64,000 nt of DNA from CAVQCT01 sp964371785 (GCA_964371785.1 CAYJOL010000003.1:62001-126000), one strand, 5' to 3'; numbered from the stretch's first letter, positions 18,587-27,715 are shown. Program-made: numbers and translations. The notes: generated by a model from the letters alone, not told the origin.

Positions 18587-20101
18587 ATGTCTCCCCGCGA
18601 AGCTTATACTGAATTAACACAACGGGTCCGCAATATCGCTCTGCTGTCATCGGCGGGTTCTATACTGGGCTGGGATGAAAGAACTTATATGCCCCGGGGT
18701 GGCTCAAATCTCAGAGCCGACCAGCTGTCGCTATTGAGCGGCATGGTTCATGAGCAATTCACCTCACCGCGTATCGGTGAGTTGCTCGATATTCTGGAAG
18801 CATCTGATCTGGTAAAGAATCCCGAATCAATTGAAGCAGTCAATGTACGCGAACTGCGCCATTCCTATGTGAAGCACTCGAAACTTCCCAAAGAGCTGGT
18901 CGAGGAACTTTCCAAAGTCACGACTCTGGCCCAGGGTGAGTGGGTGGTGGCACGTCGAAACTCCGACTTCAAGCACTTCCTGCCGTGGCTGGAAAAAGTG
19001 GTCACCCTGACCCGACGCAAAGGGGAAGCATACCAGATGCCCGGCGAACCATATGATGCATTGCTTGATGATTACGAACCGGGAGCCAAGACCTCCGAGA
19101 TCGAGGAAGTCTTCACCAACCTCCGCCGGGAACTGGTGACCCTGCTGGAAAAGATCAAGCAGGCGCCACGGAAACCGGATGTCAGCATAGTGGAACGCGA
19201 GTACGACGTCGAGTTGCAACGCGTATTCAGCGAGTCGGTAGCGGCGGCCATGGGATTCGACTTCACCTGCGGTCGCCTCGATATCACCACCCATCCATTC
19301 TGCTCCGGTATGGGTCCGGGTGATACGCGAATTACAACCCGGTATAATCCGAAACGGCTCAACGATGCCCTGTTCGGGGTGATGCACGAAGCCGGTCACG
19401 GACTCTATGAAATGGGCCTGGACAAAGAGAATCATTTCGGCGAACCGATGGGTGACTCCGTCTCGCTCGGCATCCATGAATCGCAGTCCCGTATGTGGGA
19501 AAACCAGGTCGGACGTTCCAAACCGTTCTGGAAATACTTCTTCCCTCAGGCTCAGCGGATATTTAAAAACTCGCTGGCGGGCGTTAAGCTCGATGAGTTC
19601 TACGCGGCGATCAACGATGTCCGGCCGTCGTACATACGCGTGGAAGCCGACGAGGCTACCTACAACCTGCATATCGCCCTCCGGTTCGAATTAGAGCGGG
19701 CGATTCTCAAAGGAGATCTCAAGCCGGCGGATATTCCCGGCGAATGGAACAGCCGCTTCAAGAAATACTTCGGTATCGAAGTCGACAAAGACACCAACGG
19801 ATGTCTTCAGGATGTTCACTGGTCCGCCGGACTCATTGGGTACTTCCCGACATACACGTTAGGCAATCTGTATTCGGCACAGTTCTTTGCCAAGGTCAAA
19901 CAGGAAATTCCTGATCTGGACAAGCAATTCGAGCAGGGCGATCTGATGACGCTGCGCGGATGGCTCAAGGAAAAAATCCACCGCCACGGACAGCGTTATC
20001 GGGCCGGCGATCTGGTTCGCAAAGTAACTGGCAACCCCCTGTCTTACAAGCCGTTAGTTGAATATATGAACCGCAAGTACGGCGAGATTTACGGTTTCTG
20101 A
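18587..20101 (+). CDS. M32-family metallocarboxypeptidase
   Basis: 504 residues with all hallmark motifs of thermostable carboxypeptidase Taq: HPF, DTRIT, the HEAGH zinc motif (267-271), HESQSR, 'IRVEAD' and 'GCLQDVHW'. It removes C-terminal residues from cytoplasmic peptides with broad specificity. The ATG has an ideal AAGGAG six bases upstream. The gene is monocistronic, with its own intrinsic terminator. Confidence 0.96.
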   Translation: MSPREAYTELTQRVRNIALLSSAGSILGWDERTYMPRGGSNLRADQLSLLSGMVHEQFTSPRIGELLDILEASDLVKNPESIEAVNVRELRHSYVKHSKLPKELVEELSKVTTLAQGEWVVARRNSDFKHFLPWLEKVVTLTRRKGEAYQMPGEPYDALLDDYEPGAKTSEIEEVFTNLRRELVTLLEKIKQAPRKPDVSIVEREYDVELQRVFSESVAAAMGFDFTCGRLDITTHPFCSGMGPGDTRITTRYNPKRLNDALFGVMHEAGHGLYEMGLDKENHFGEPMGDSVSLGIHESQSRMWENQVGRSKPFWKYFFPQAQRIFKNSLAGVKLDEFYAAINDVRPSYIRVEADEATYNLHIALRFELERAILKGDLKPADIPGEWNSRFKKYFGIEVDKDTNGCLQDVHWSAGLIGYFPTYTLGNLYSAQFFAKVKQEIPDLDKQFEQGDLMTLRGWLKEKIHRHGQRYRAGDLVRKVTGNPLSYKPLVEYMNRKYGEIYGF

Positions 20102-20115
20102 CCGGACTCTGTGTG

Positions 20116-20145
20116 AAAAAGGCCGGACCGCTCCGGCCTTTTTTT
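20116..20145 (+). terminator. Intrinsic terminator after the M32 gene
   Basis: Stem AAGGCCGGA/TCCGGCCTT with a CCGC loop, an A-tract before it and a run of seven T (two pair in the stem). Confidence 0.9.
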
Positions 20146-20196
20146 GTGGCTGAACAAAGCACCGTCGCGCATGTTATAAAAGATAAATATATCTAC

Positions 20197-20202
20197 TATA
20201 AT
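20197..20202 (+). promoter_or_regulatory. -10 element of the coiled-coil gene
   Basis: A perfect TATAAT, 15 bases before the ATG at 20218. The -35 at the proper distance (TTATAA, 20174-20179) is weak. Confidence 0.4.
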
Positions 20203-20217
20203 ATCGAGAGTTCGGAC

Positions 20218-20658
20218 ATGATGTCGGCTGAAGAGTATTCTCACGAAATTTCTGAACTGCTTCGTCTGTTGATGGAAGAGGAGCGGAATTTTCACGCCCG
20301 CTCCCGGCAGATGCGTATCGACGATGCCCATCTGGTGAGATCGCACGAGCTCACCTTCAGTCGGGTGGGACGAGCTGAATCGCACGAACGGATGCGACTC
20401 GCTCATGAGGCGATGTTCAAAGTTCACCGCAAACTCAAAAAAGAACATGACGAGGCTATCAGGCGAAGTCTTGCGGTGGTGCGGCAGGCGGAACAGGGGA
20501 AATACTCAACCGAAGAGCTGGCGGGGGCGCTGGAGCAATTACAGCACCAGCTACAGAGGATCCGGGAAGAGCACAGCTTGATGGAAAAAGAACGGAAGCA
20601 GATTCTACTGGAACATGAGGAATGGATACGCAAGTTGGGCGAAGGATTCAGCCACTGA
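20218..20658 (+). CDS. Coiled-coil protein of unknown function
   Basis: About 146 residues, rich in Glu, Arg, Leu and Gln, with heptad-like periodicity over nearly the whole length. There is no signal peptide or recognised domain. GAGAG precedes the ATG at 20218, and a second ATG follows directly. The frame extends upstream through the M32 terminator, which rules out the longer form. It may be a soluble structural or regulatory helical protein. Its 3' end overlaps that of the small membrane protein gene on the other strand by 11 bases. Confidence 0.6.
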   Translation: MMSAEEYSHEISELLRLLMEEERNFHARSRQMRIDDAHLVRSHELTFSRVGRAESHERMRLAHEAMFKVHRKLKKEHDEAIRRSLAVVRQAEQGKYSTEELAGALEQLQHQLQRIREEHSLMEKERKQILLEHEEWIRKLGEGFSH

Positions 20659-20815
20659 CAAAACCCCGGTAGGCCAGATAGGGCAACAGGACGTACAGCA
20701 GGAGGTCACGTACAAGATAGAAGAGCACAAAGGCCAGGATGAATTTCCATCCCAGCGCTTTTACTTCTTTCCACGACTTGGGGAATTTCAAAAATCGAAA
20801 GTACTTTGAGGCCAA
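20648..20815 (-). CDS. Small single-pass membrane protein of unknown function
   Basis: A 55-residue frame with a basic/aromatic N-terminus ('KYFRFLKFPKSWKEVK') and one strongly hydrophobic segment containing a central Arg-Asp. The TTG start at 20815 is chosen for its GGAGGGAAGG ribosome-binding site. The longer form from TTG 20869 lacks one. It is tail-to-tail with the coiled-coil gene. The amphipathic-plus-TM pattern and the good ribosome-binding site make it more than a chance frame, but I know no family for it. Confidence 0.5.
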   Translation of the reverse strand: MASKYFRFLKFPKSWKEVKALGWKFILAFVLFYLVRDLLLYVLLPYLAYRGFVSG

Positions 20816-21054
20816 CGGTCCTTCCCTCCAGGCAAATGTAATCGGTGACAGGCTCAGATATGCAACCAACGAGCCAGGTCAAAGGTTCGCGCTGATAGTA
20901 GATATTTCGGAGAGGAGGCCTGTGGGGCCTGATCGGGAACCCGGATCGCAGTCATATCTGTGTCCGAGGAGACAAATATACGGAACTGATTAAACATAGT
21001 CATGTTTTAACCGTACGATGGGTATGATATGCTTACTAATTCAAATGGAAGATC

Positions 21055-22251
21055 ATGCGTAGCCTCTTTCCGGTAATATTCGGCGTCATTTTAATCTCGT
21101 TCTTCGGACTGATACAGGTCTTGTTTTTCCGCCTGTTCAATCGACGGTGGTGGGCAAATCGGTGGCTTCGCCGCGGGTCATGGCTTCTTCCTGCTGTGGG
21201 CATCCTGACTGTTTTCGCCTGGGGGGCGGGAGAATGGTACACCCAGGATTGGCTGGCCTATCCCGGGGCGCTCCTGACGGTGCTTCTGTTCGTGATGGAA
21301 GTAGCGTTGTTTTTGTCCCTGCCGATCTCGGGCGTCATCCACTTCATCAACTGGAGTATGGATAAACTGGCCGGGCGGAGACATAAAGCTGACAATTCAG
21401 AGATCTCGCATACACGACGGGCGTTTCTTCGGGCAACCGCCGCCGCGGTGCCGATGGCTGCGCTTGCGGCGGGCGGTACGGGTGTGCTCGATTCCTTGCG
21501 CGAGGCGCGAGTGTATCTTCGACCGATGTACTTCAAAGACTTGCCGCCCGATCTTGAAGGCATGCGACTTCTCCACATCTCCGACATTCACCTGCGGCAC
21601 TATGTCACTCTGGACGATCTGTCGTATGTCGTTGAAAAGGCCGTGCTGCTCAAACCTGATCTCACGCTGGTGATCGGCGACATATCGGATGAGCTGGCAA
21701 TCCTTCCCGATGCCCTGAGGATGATTGATCAACTACATCCCCCGCTGGGGACGTTTGCCAGTCTCGGCAATCATGAGTATTATCGGGGGATCGGCGAGGT
21801 ACTTCGCATATTCGAAAGCTCACCTTTTCCACTGCTGGTTGATCGGGGAATTCACCTCAGTCGCGGGAGAGCTTCATTGTATATAGCCGGCATCGATGAC
21901 CCGCGGTCGGTCGGTGGCAGGCACGAGGAGTTCTTTGTCAAGACGATCGACAAGGCATTGCTCGACAGAAGAACCGATGATTTCGTGGTCCTGATGAGCC
22001 ATCGTCCCGATGCCTTCGACTATGCTTCTGAAGTAGGCGTACCGCTCACATTCTCAGGTCACACTCATGGCGGGCAGATCGGATTTGGCGGTCGCTCGGT
22101 GTTCGAGTCGATCTGGCCGGATCGGTATCTTTGGGGAGCGTATCATAGGGAAAACAGCGCGCTTTACACATCGTCGGGGGTGGGCCATTGGTTCCCGTTT
22201 CGTCTCGGCTGTCCGACCGAAGCACCTGTGATTGAATTGCGGCGCGGCTGA
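21055..22251 (+). CDS. Membrane-anchored calcineurin-like metallophosphoesterase with internal Tat motif
   Basis: 398 residues. The N-terminal third has about three membrane helices. A twin-arginine-type segment 'TRRAFLRATAAA' and a small-residue hydrophobic stretch follow at ~120-145. The C-terminal domain has the full metallophosphoesterase set: DIHLRHY, GDISDE, GNHEYY, SHRPD and GHTHGG, as in YaeI-like lipid-A-precursor/UDP-diacylglucosamine phosphoesterases. The di-metal site is intact. The layout suggests a polytopic anchor with a Tat-translocated catalytic domain in the periplasm. The substrate is unknown; a phospholipid or lipid-linked phosphate is likely. Confidence 0.88.
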   Translation: MRSLFPVIFGVILISFFGLIQVLFFRLFNRRWWANRWLRRGSWLLPAVGILTVFAWGAGEWYTQDWLAYPGALLTVLLFVMEVALFLSLPISGVIHFINWSMDKLAGRRHKADNSEISHTRRAFLRATAAAVPMAALAAGGTGVLDSLREARVYLRPMYFKDLPPDLEGMRLLHISDIHLRHYVTLDDLSYVVEKAVLLKPDLTLVIGDISDELAILPDALRMIDQLHPPLGTFASLGNHEYYRGIGEVLRIFESSPFPLLVDRGIHLSRGRASLYIAGIDDPRSVGGRHEEFFVKTIDKALLDRRTDDFVVLMSHRPDAFDYASEVGVPLTFSGHTHGGQIGFGGRSVFESIWPDRYLWGAYHRENSALYTSSGVGHWFPFRLGCPTEAPVIELRRG

Positions 22252-22449
22252 TTTTCTCTCTGAAAACGATCCTGATAGACCTGACATTCAGAGTGAAAAA
22301 AAAGTGTAAAACCATCAAATCTGTTAAATTTTTCTTGCTATAAATTTTAACAAAGAAGTATTTTGTCGGCGTATGAAACACGAACGCAATGCGAAATTGA
22401 TAGACTGAAACTCGAACAACCAAACCCCTAAATGCTAAGGAGCAACGCA

Positions 22450-22929
22450 ATGCCAGTAGCAAAGAAGAAAACCGCTGCTAAGAAGGCCACCAAGAAGGCC
22501 GCCCCCAAGAAGAAAGCCGCGAAGAAGACCGTCAAGAAGACCGTGAAGAAGGCCGCCCCGAAGAAGAAAGCGGCTGCGAAGAAGAAACCCGCGAAGAAGA
22601 CAGCGAAGAAGACTGCAAAGAAGGCGGCGAAAAAGAAAGCGGCAAAGAAGAAACCAGCAAAGAAAGCGGCCAGTAAACGGAAACCAAATCCGGCCTTTAT
22701 GCGCCCGATGGCGGTTTCTGAAGACCTCGGCGCCATCGTTGGTAACAAGCCCATGCCACGGACGGAAATCACCAAGAAACTGTGGGATTATATCAAGAAG
22801 AATAATCTCCAGGACAATGCCAACCGTCGCATGATCAATGCCGATGAAAAGCTGAAAAAGGTTTTCGGCGGCAAGAAACAGGTTTCGATGTTTGACATGA
22901 CCAAGCTCGTGTCAAAGCACATGAAATAA
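22450..22929 (+). CDS. Histone-H1-like/SWIB domain fusion protein
   Basis: 159 residues. Residues 1-~78 are almost entirely Lys, Ala and Pro in KK/KA/KP repeats like eukaryotic H1 tails or bacterial AlgP/Hc proteins. Residues ~80-159 form a SWIB/MDM2-type domain ('LGAIVGNKPMPRTEITKKLW', then 'MFDMTKLVSKHM'). The same combination is known from chlamydiae and some other bacteria. It is probably a nucleoid-associated DNA-compacting protein. The ATG at 22450 has TAAGGAG seven bases upstream; the in-frame ATG at 22432 precedes that site and is rejected. The lysine tract has many AAG codons. Confidence 0.88.
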   Translation: MPVAKKKTAAKKATKKAAPKKKAAKKTVKKTVKKAAPKKKAAAKKKPAKKTAKKTAKKAAKKKAAKKKPAKKAASKRKPNPAFMRPMAVSEDLGAIVGNKPMPRTEITKKLWDYIKKNNLQDNANRRMINADEKLKKVFGGKKQVSMFDMTKLVSKHMK

Positions 22930-22952
22930 GCGAAACCTCGAGTATGACCATG

Positions 22953-22978
22953 AACGGGTCGGCAGTCGCCGGCCCGTT
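22953..22978 (+). terminator. Hairpin, probable terminator of the H1/SWIB gene
   Basis: An 11-bp stem (AACGGGTCGGC/GCCGGCCCGTT, one G-T pair) with a four-base loop, followed by only a short TTC run. It is a weak intrinsic terminator. Confidence 0.55.
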
Positions 22979-23106
22979 TCAGTTGCAGCCTGTCAACGGT
23001 CGATTCTCTTGTGTCGTGTCCCGCAAAGCGCTTTGAATCTCCGGCCACACCCTGTATATTGCCCCGAATTTCACTTTATCTACACGTGCACAACGGAGGT
23101 AATAAG

Positions 23107-25236
23107 ATGCGGGAAATCGTTCGATATATCTTAGCTCTGCTTCTTATCGGTTCGCTGGCTCCGGCCGCCGGACGGTGTGATATTGCGAAAAACCTCATGC
23201 CGATTACGCCGACCGACACAATTATTGACACCCTCCATGGTGTGCCGATCGCGGATCCATACCGCTGGCTCGAAGACGGGAAATCTCAGGCAGTCCGGGA
23301 TTGGACAGAAGCTCAAAATGTCTATTACCGTTCGTTTGTCGATAGTTATCAGGATCATGACAAGGTGGCTCGACGTATCGAGCAACTTCTTTCAATCGGA
23401 TCAATCAGCGCCCCGGCAAAATATGGAAATATCACCTTCTACTCCCGCCGCGATCCAGGCCAGAACCACGACGTGCTTTATATGAAGAAAGGTCCGGCCG
23501 GCGGCGAGGAGACCGCGATTGATCCGAACGGATTCTCCCCGGATGGGACGATGGCCATGGACTGGTACACCATTGCTGATTCGGGCCAACTGATCGCCTA
23601 TGGTAAATCTTCCTCCGGTTCCGAGCAGACGACCCTGTTTATCCTGCGGACCGACACCAAACATCTGCTGCCGGACACGATACCGTACACGCGTGCCTGC
23701 GGACTGGCCTGGACCCCGGATGCCGGCGGATTCTACTACACGCGCTTTCCCGCCGCCGGTACGGTTGCTCCGGGCGATGAGAATTATTTCCGGTCGGTCT
23801 ACTTCCACCGTATCGGCGACGACTGGCACAATGATGCGCTGATTTTCTCGTCGGACTCCGACAAAACATCATGGCCGAATCCCGCTCTTTCCCCTGACGG
23901 AAGGTATCTATTTATTTCGGTTTGGCTGGGTGGAAGCATACGGTACATCTATCTCGATGACCGGACAAATCCGGCTGATTCACTCGCTCCGTTTGTCAAC
24001 AATGTCGATGCCAAATTCATGGTATATCCGCTGAACGACCGCTTCTATATTCTCACTGATTACCGGTCGCCGCATTTCCGCGTCATGCGGGCCGGGTATG
24101 ACAGGCCCGGTTTGGCTGATTGGAAGGAAGTGATTCCCGAAGGTCCCGACATTCTTGAGGGGCTGACGTTGGTGGACAGCAGTCTGGTGGTGGAGTCGAT
24201 GCACAACGCCGCCTCGAGTCTCGATCTATTCGACCTGGATGGCGGACACATTCGTTCGCTCGCCCTGCCTTCGATCGGATCTGTCGGAACGCCGCAGGGC
24301 GACATAAACAGCAAGGAAATGTCATTCTTGTTCTATTCGTTTACTGTGCCTTCGACTGTCTATCGATATGACTTCTCGACTGATTCGCTGAGTGTCACCG
24401 ACCAGTTGAAATCGCCGGTCGACTTATCGAACGTGGAGGTGACCCAGGTCTGGTTTCCGTCCAAAGACGGCACCCCGGTTTCCATGTTTATCGTCGGCCG
24501 CAAGGGGATGATGCGCGACGGCGGAAATCCAACTTACCTGTACGGTTACGGAGGGTTCGGCAACAGCGAGACCCCCGGTTATTCTTCCAGCATAGCCTTC
24601 TGGCTTGATGTGGGCGGAGTCTATGCTCTGCCGAACATTCGGGGAGGAGGCGAGTACGGCAAGCAATGGCACGATGCCGGGAAGTTGGGAAATAAACAGA
24701 ATTCATTCGATGACTTCATCGCGGCCGCCGAATACCTGATCGACAGCGGCTACACGAATCCCCAAAAACTGGTCATCTCGGGTGGATCCAATGGTGGTTT
24801 GCTGATCGGCGCGGTCTTGACTCAACGGCCGGACCTGTGCAAGGTGGCGATCTGCTCGGTGCCGCTTCTGGATATGCTCCGGTATCAGAAGTTTCTCATC
24901 GCCCGGCTATGGGTACCGGAATACGGCTCCAGCGAGGACTCAGCTCAATTTGCCTATCTTCTGAAGTACTCCCCATATCAACATGTCATGCCGGGAACCG
25001 CGTATCCGGCCGTTCTTCTGACAGCCGGCGAATCCGACAGCCGCGTCGACCCGCTCCACGCCCGTAAGATGGCCGCCGCTCTTCAAGCTGCCACATCATC
25101 GGACAACCCGATTCTGCTGAACGTCGAAATTAAGGCCGGACACGGTCAGGGGAAGCCGATGAGCAAGAGAGCCGAAGATATTGTGTCGCAGTGGAGTTTT
25201 ATCTTCAAAGTGCTTGGGCTAAGGTACGGCAAGTAG
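23107..25236 (+). CDS. Periplasmic prolyl oligopeptidase (S9A)
   Basis: 709 residues with an N-terminal signal peptide, a seven-bladed beta-propeller region and a C-terminal alpha/beta hydrolase. The catalytic triad is visible: Ser561 in GGSNGG, Asp644 in 'ESDSRVDP' and His679 in 'AGHGQG'. The opening 'DTLHGVPIADPYRWLED' is diagnostic of prolyl endopeptidases, which cut after Pro in short peptides. ATG at 23107 has GGAGG seven bases upstream; the longer frame from 23011 is rejected. The intact triad contrasts with the dead hydrolases elsewhere in the window. Confidence 0.95.
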   Translation: MREIVRYILALLLIGSLAPAAGRCDIAKNLMPITPTDTIIDTLHGVPIADPYRWLEDGKSQAVRDWTEAQNVYYRSFVDSYQDHDKVARRIEQLLSIGSISAPAKYGNITFYSRRDPGQNHDVLYMKKGPAGGEETAIDPNGFSPDGTMAMDWYTIADSGQLIAYGKSSSGSEQTTLFILRTDTKHLLPDTIPYTRACGLAWTPDAGGFYYTRFPAAGTVAPGDENYFRSVYFHRIGDDWHNDALIFSSDSDKTSWPNPALSPDGRYLFISVWLGGSIRYIYLDDRTNPADSLAPFVNNVDAKFMVYPLNDRFYILTDYRSPHFRVMRAGYDRPGLADWKEVIPEGPDILEGLTLVDSSLVVESMHNAASSLDLFDLDGGHIRSLALPSIGSVGTPQGDINSKEMSFLFYSFTVPSTVYRYDFSTDSLSVTDQLKSPVDLSNVEVTQVWFPSKDGTPVSMFIVGRKGMMRDGGNPTYLYGYGGFGNSETPGYSSSIAFWLDVGGVYALPNIRGGGEYGKQWHDAGKLGNKQNSFDDFIAAAEYLIDSGYTNPQKLVISGGSNGGLLIGAVLTQRPDLCKVAICSVPLLDMLRYQKFLIARLWVPEYGSSEDSAQFAYLLKYSPYQHVMPGTAYPAVLLTAGESDSRVDPLHARKMAAALQAATSSDNPILLNVEIKAGHGQGKPMSKRAEDIVSQWSFIFKVLGLRYGK

Positions 25237-25443
25237 GCCGTGAATTCCGGATGCACCCGTCTTCCGCTTTGACCGGAAATGCGTCAAGTCTTCCCGTGTG
25301 GGCGAGGTCTTTGCCCGTAAGCCCCGACCAGACTTACCGTCGGTCTCTCCGTGCTAAATGGTGAACTTGTTGGCCAAGCCTTTCTTACCCGGCAAAAGAT
25401 CGTCGGGTTCGATCTCGCAGCAGAGAGAACCCGGACAATTCAC

Positions 25444-25472
25444 TTGAAAAGTCAGGGCAAGGTTATTATACT
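25444..25472 (+). promoter_or_regulatory. Strong promoter of the DUF1015-serA-serC operon
   Basis: TTGAAA (25444-25449), a 17-base spacer and TATACT (25467-25472). The elements and spacing are close to consensus, and transcription is predicted to start near 25479. Confidence 0.75.
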
Positions 25473-25477
25473 CCCGT

Positions 25478-25493
25478 TGTGAAATAGTTCACA
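25478..25493. promoter_or_regulatory. CRP/FNR-type operator overlapping the transcription start
   Basis: TGTGA-N6-TCACA is an exact core match to the cAMP-CRP consensus. The 16-base sequence TGTGAAATAGTTCACA is also a perfect 6-bp inverted repeat around ATAG. It begins five bases after the -10 element and so covers +1, a position that favours repression. The regulator itself is not in the window. Confidence 0.6.
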
Positions 25494-25527
25494 TTATTTC
25501 GCTTGATTCTGAAAGTGAGGTGTGCCT

Positions 25528-26775
25528 GTGGCTGTCGTTCGTCCATTCCGGGGTGTGAGACCTAAGGCTGAATTTGCCCAGAAGGTCGCATCCCCTCCCT
25601 ATGATGTGCTAAGCAGTGATGAAGCCCGGGAATTGGTAAAAGAAAATCCGCTGTCTTTTCTTCGGGTCAACAAATCCGAAGTAGATTTTCCTTCGGAGAT
25701 TGACATGTACAGCAGGCAAGTGTACGAAAAAGGGAAGCAGAATCTCCAGAGCTTAATGCGTGAGAACATATTGATTCAAGATGACCAGCCCTGCTTCTAC
25801 CTGTACCGGCTGACTATGAACAGCCGGGCTCAGACAGGTCTGGTGGCCTTGACTTCGGTCGACGAATATGACCGGGGTATTATCAAAAAGCATGAACATA
25901 CCCGTCCGGACAAAGTCAAAGATCGGGCCGATCACATCCAGATTCTCGAGGCTCAGGTCGGGCCGGTTTTCTCGATATTTAAGCATAATGCCGAGTTGAC
26001 CAACCTTTTCGCGAAACTCACCGCCGGCAGTAAAACGTTGGATTTCGTGGCCGATGACCATATCCGTCATGAGCTCTGGGTAATTGCCGATCAGAGCGCC
26101 ATAGACGCCCTTGTGAGCGCGTTCGGCCGGCTCAGCGCGATTTATATCGCCGACGGTCATCATCGTTCGCAGGCGGCCTCTGAAGTCGCCAGACGGCTTC
26201 GCGAAGCCAACCCCCAACATACCGGAAATGAGCACTACAACTTCTTCTTGAATGTGCTGTTTCCGGATACCGAAGTTCACATAATGCCATATAATCGCGT
26301 GATCCGCGACACCAACGGTTTGTCGGTTGAGGCCCTGCTCGATCGGGCGGGAAAAAACTACTCGGTCACGAATCATCAGTCACCGGTCGAGCCGCGCCAG
26401 AACCACCAGGTCGGACTCTATGTCGATCGACGCTGGTATGTGCTGTCTTCGCGGGAAGGAACGTATGACGAATCGCATCCGGCGGAATCGATCGACTCGG
26501 CCATACTCACCCGCAATTTTCTGAGCCCGCTGCTGGGAATTACGAATATCCGGACCGACAAACGTATTGACTTTGTCGGCGGTATTCGCGGCGTGTCCGA
26601 ATTGGTCAAACTAGTTGACGGCAATAAATACAAGATCGCGTTTTCCCTGTACCCGGTTTCGGTCGACCAGCTGATCGATGTCGCCGATGCCGGCGAAGTC
26701 ATGCCGCCGAAGTCGACCTGGTTCGAACCGAAACTTCGCGACGGTGTGGTTATAAACCTGTTGAATGAGAAATAG
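25528..26775 (+). CDS. DUF1015 family protein, serine-operon member
   Basis: About 415 residues. The opening 'VVRPFRGVRP', the 'ASPPYDVL' segment and the 'IADGHHRSQAA' motif identify DUF1015, a soluble family often found next to serA and serC. Its biochemical role is not settled to my knowledge. The conserved His-rich 'DGHHR' and 'KKHEHTRPDKVKDR' segments look like an active site. GTG at 25528 is preferred to GTG at 25522 because GAGG lies seven bases before it. serA follows 14 bases later. Confidence 0.85.
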   Translation: MAVVRPFRGVRPKAEFAQKVASPPYDVLSSDEARELVKENPLSFLRVNKSEVDFPSEIDMYSRQVYEKGKQNLQSLMRENILIQDDQPCFYLYRLTMNSRAQTGLVALTSVDEYDRGIIKKHEHTRPDKVKDRADHIQILEAQVGPVFSIFKHNAELTNLFAKLTAGSKTLDFVADDHIRHELWVIADQSAIDALVSAFGRLSAIYIADGHHRSQAASEVARRLREANPQHTGNEHYNFFLNVLFPDTEVHIMPYNRVIRDTNGLSVEALLDRAGKNYSVTNHQSPVEPRQNHQVGLYVDRRWYVLSSREGTYDESHPAESIDSAILTRNFLSPLLGITNIRTDKRIDFVGGIRGVSELVKLVDGNKYKIAFSLYPVSVDQLIDVADAGEVMPPKSTWFEPKLRDGVVINLLNEK

Positions 26776-26789
26776 GAGAGGGTGAAACT

Positions 26790-27692
26790 ATGCTGATACT
26801 CATTTCCGATTCTTTTGATGCTTCCCTGCCCGGCTTGCTGGCGAGGTACGGTGAAGTCACCTCAGACAAGGCGCGCCAGGCGGAAGCTGAAATTATCCTG
26901 ATACGAAGCAAAACCAAATGCACCAAGGAATACATCGACGCATCGCCCAGGCTGAAGTACATCATTCGAGGGGGAGTGGGGCTGGATAATGTCGATGTCG
27001 CTTACGCGCGGACCAAGGGAATACAGGTGCAGAATACGGCGGAGGCATCGACTATCGCGGTAGCCGAACTGGCCTTTGCCATGATAATCGCCATGCCGAA
27101 TAACCTGACCGCCGCCGATCGGTCGATGCGCGAAGGTAAGTGGCTTAAGAAGGAACTTGAGCGAACCGAGCTCATGGGTAAGACGCTTGGAATTCTCGGC
27201 ATGGGGCGAATCGGCACCGCGCTGGCGCTTCGCGCCCGCGCCTTTCGCATGCGCGTGCTGGCCTGGCACCCCGATGTCTATTTCTCGGATTTTGCCGAAA
27301 TCCGCTCCAGCATGGAGGAAGTTCTGGAGGAGTCGGATTTCATTTCGATTCACATGCCGCTTCTGGACGCCACCAGAGGCATTATCAATGCGGAGACCCT
27401 CAAACGCTGCAAACGGGGTCAGTATATGGTGAATACCGGTCGGGGCAAATGTGTGGTCGAAGAAGACATAGTGGCGGCGCTCAAATCAGGACAGCTCGGA
27501 GGGTATGGCACCGACGTGTTTTATTCCGACCCGCCCGAGAATTCCCCTCTGGTAAACGCGCCGAACACGCTGCTGACTCCGCATTTCGGGGCCTCGACAA
27601 AAGAGAATATGCTTCGCATCGGACATATCGTCGATAGACTTATCGAGGAGTATGTCCATCACAAAAAGCACGAGACCGCTCACGCCAAATAG
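26790..27692 (+). CDS. serA: D-3-phosphoglycerate dehydrogenase, short form
   Basis: 300-residue D-2-hydroxyacid dehydrogenase fold with NAD motif 'GILGMGRIG', catalytic Arg in 'NTGRG' and His in 'TPHFGAS'. It oxidises 3-phosphoglycerate to 3-phosphohydroxypyruvate, the first step to serine. It lacks the C-terminal ACT and intervening domains, so feedback inhibition by serine is not expected. The position of the catalytic Glu (usually '...EPP') reads Asp ('YSDPP'), a conservative change. Its place directly before serC supports the function. GAGAGGG precedes the ATG. Confidence 0.88.
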   Translation: MLILISDSFDASLPGLLARYGEVTSDKARQAEAEIILIRSKTKCTKEYIDASPRLKYIIRGGVGLDNVDVAYARTKGIQVQNTAEASTIAVAELAFAMIIAMPNNLTAADRSMREGKWLKKELERTELMGKTLGILGMGRIGTALALRARAFRMRVLAWHPDVYFSDFAEIRSSMEEVLEESDFISIHMPLLDATRGIINAETLKRCKRGQYMVNTGRGKCVVEEDIVAALKSGQLGGYGTDVFYSDPPENSPLVNAPNTLLTPHFGASTKENMLRIGHIVDRLIEEYVHHKKHETAHAK

Positions 27693-27715
27693 GAAACTCG
27701 ACAAGAGGCAAAAAG

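Noticed and set aside
22432..22452. ATG at 22432 as start of the H1/SWIB protein
   Set aside because: It precedes the TAAGGAG site that is correctly spaced from ATG 22450.
22480..22680. Lysine-rich tract as a frameshifted or low-complexity artefact
   Set aside because: The frame continues into a proper SWIB domain with a good start and ribosome-binding site; the tract is a known protein type.
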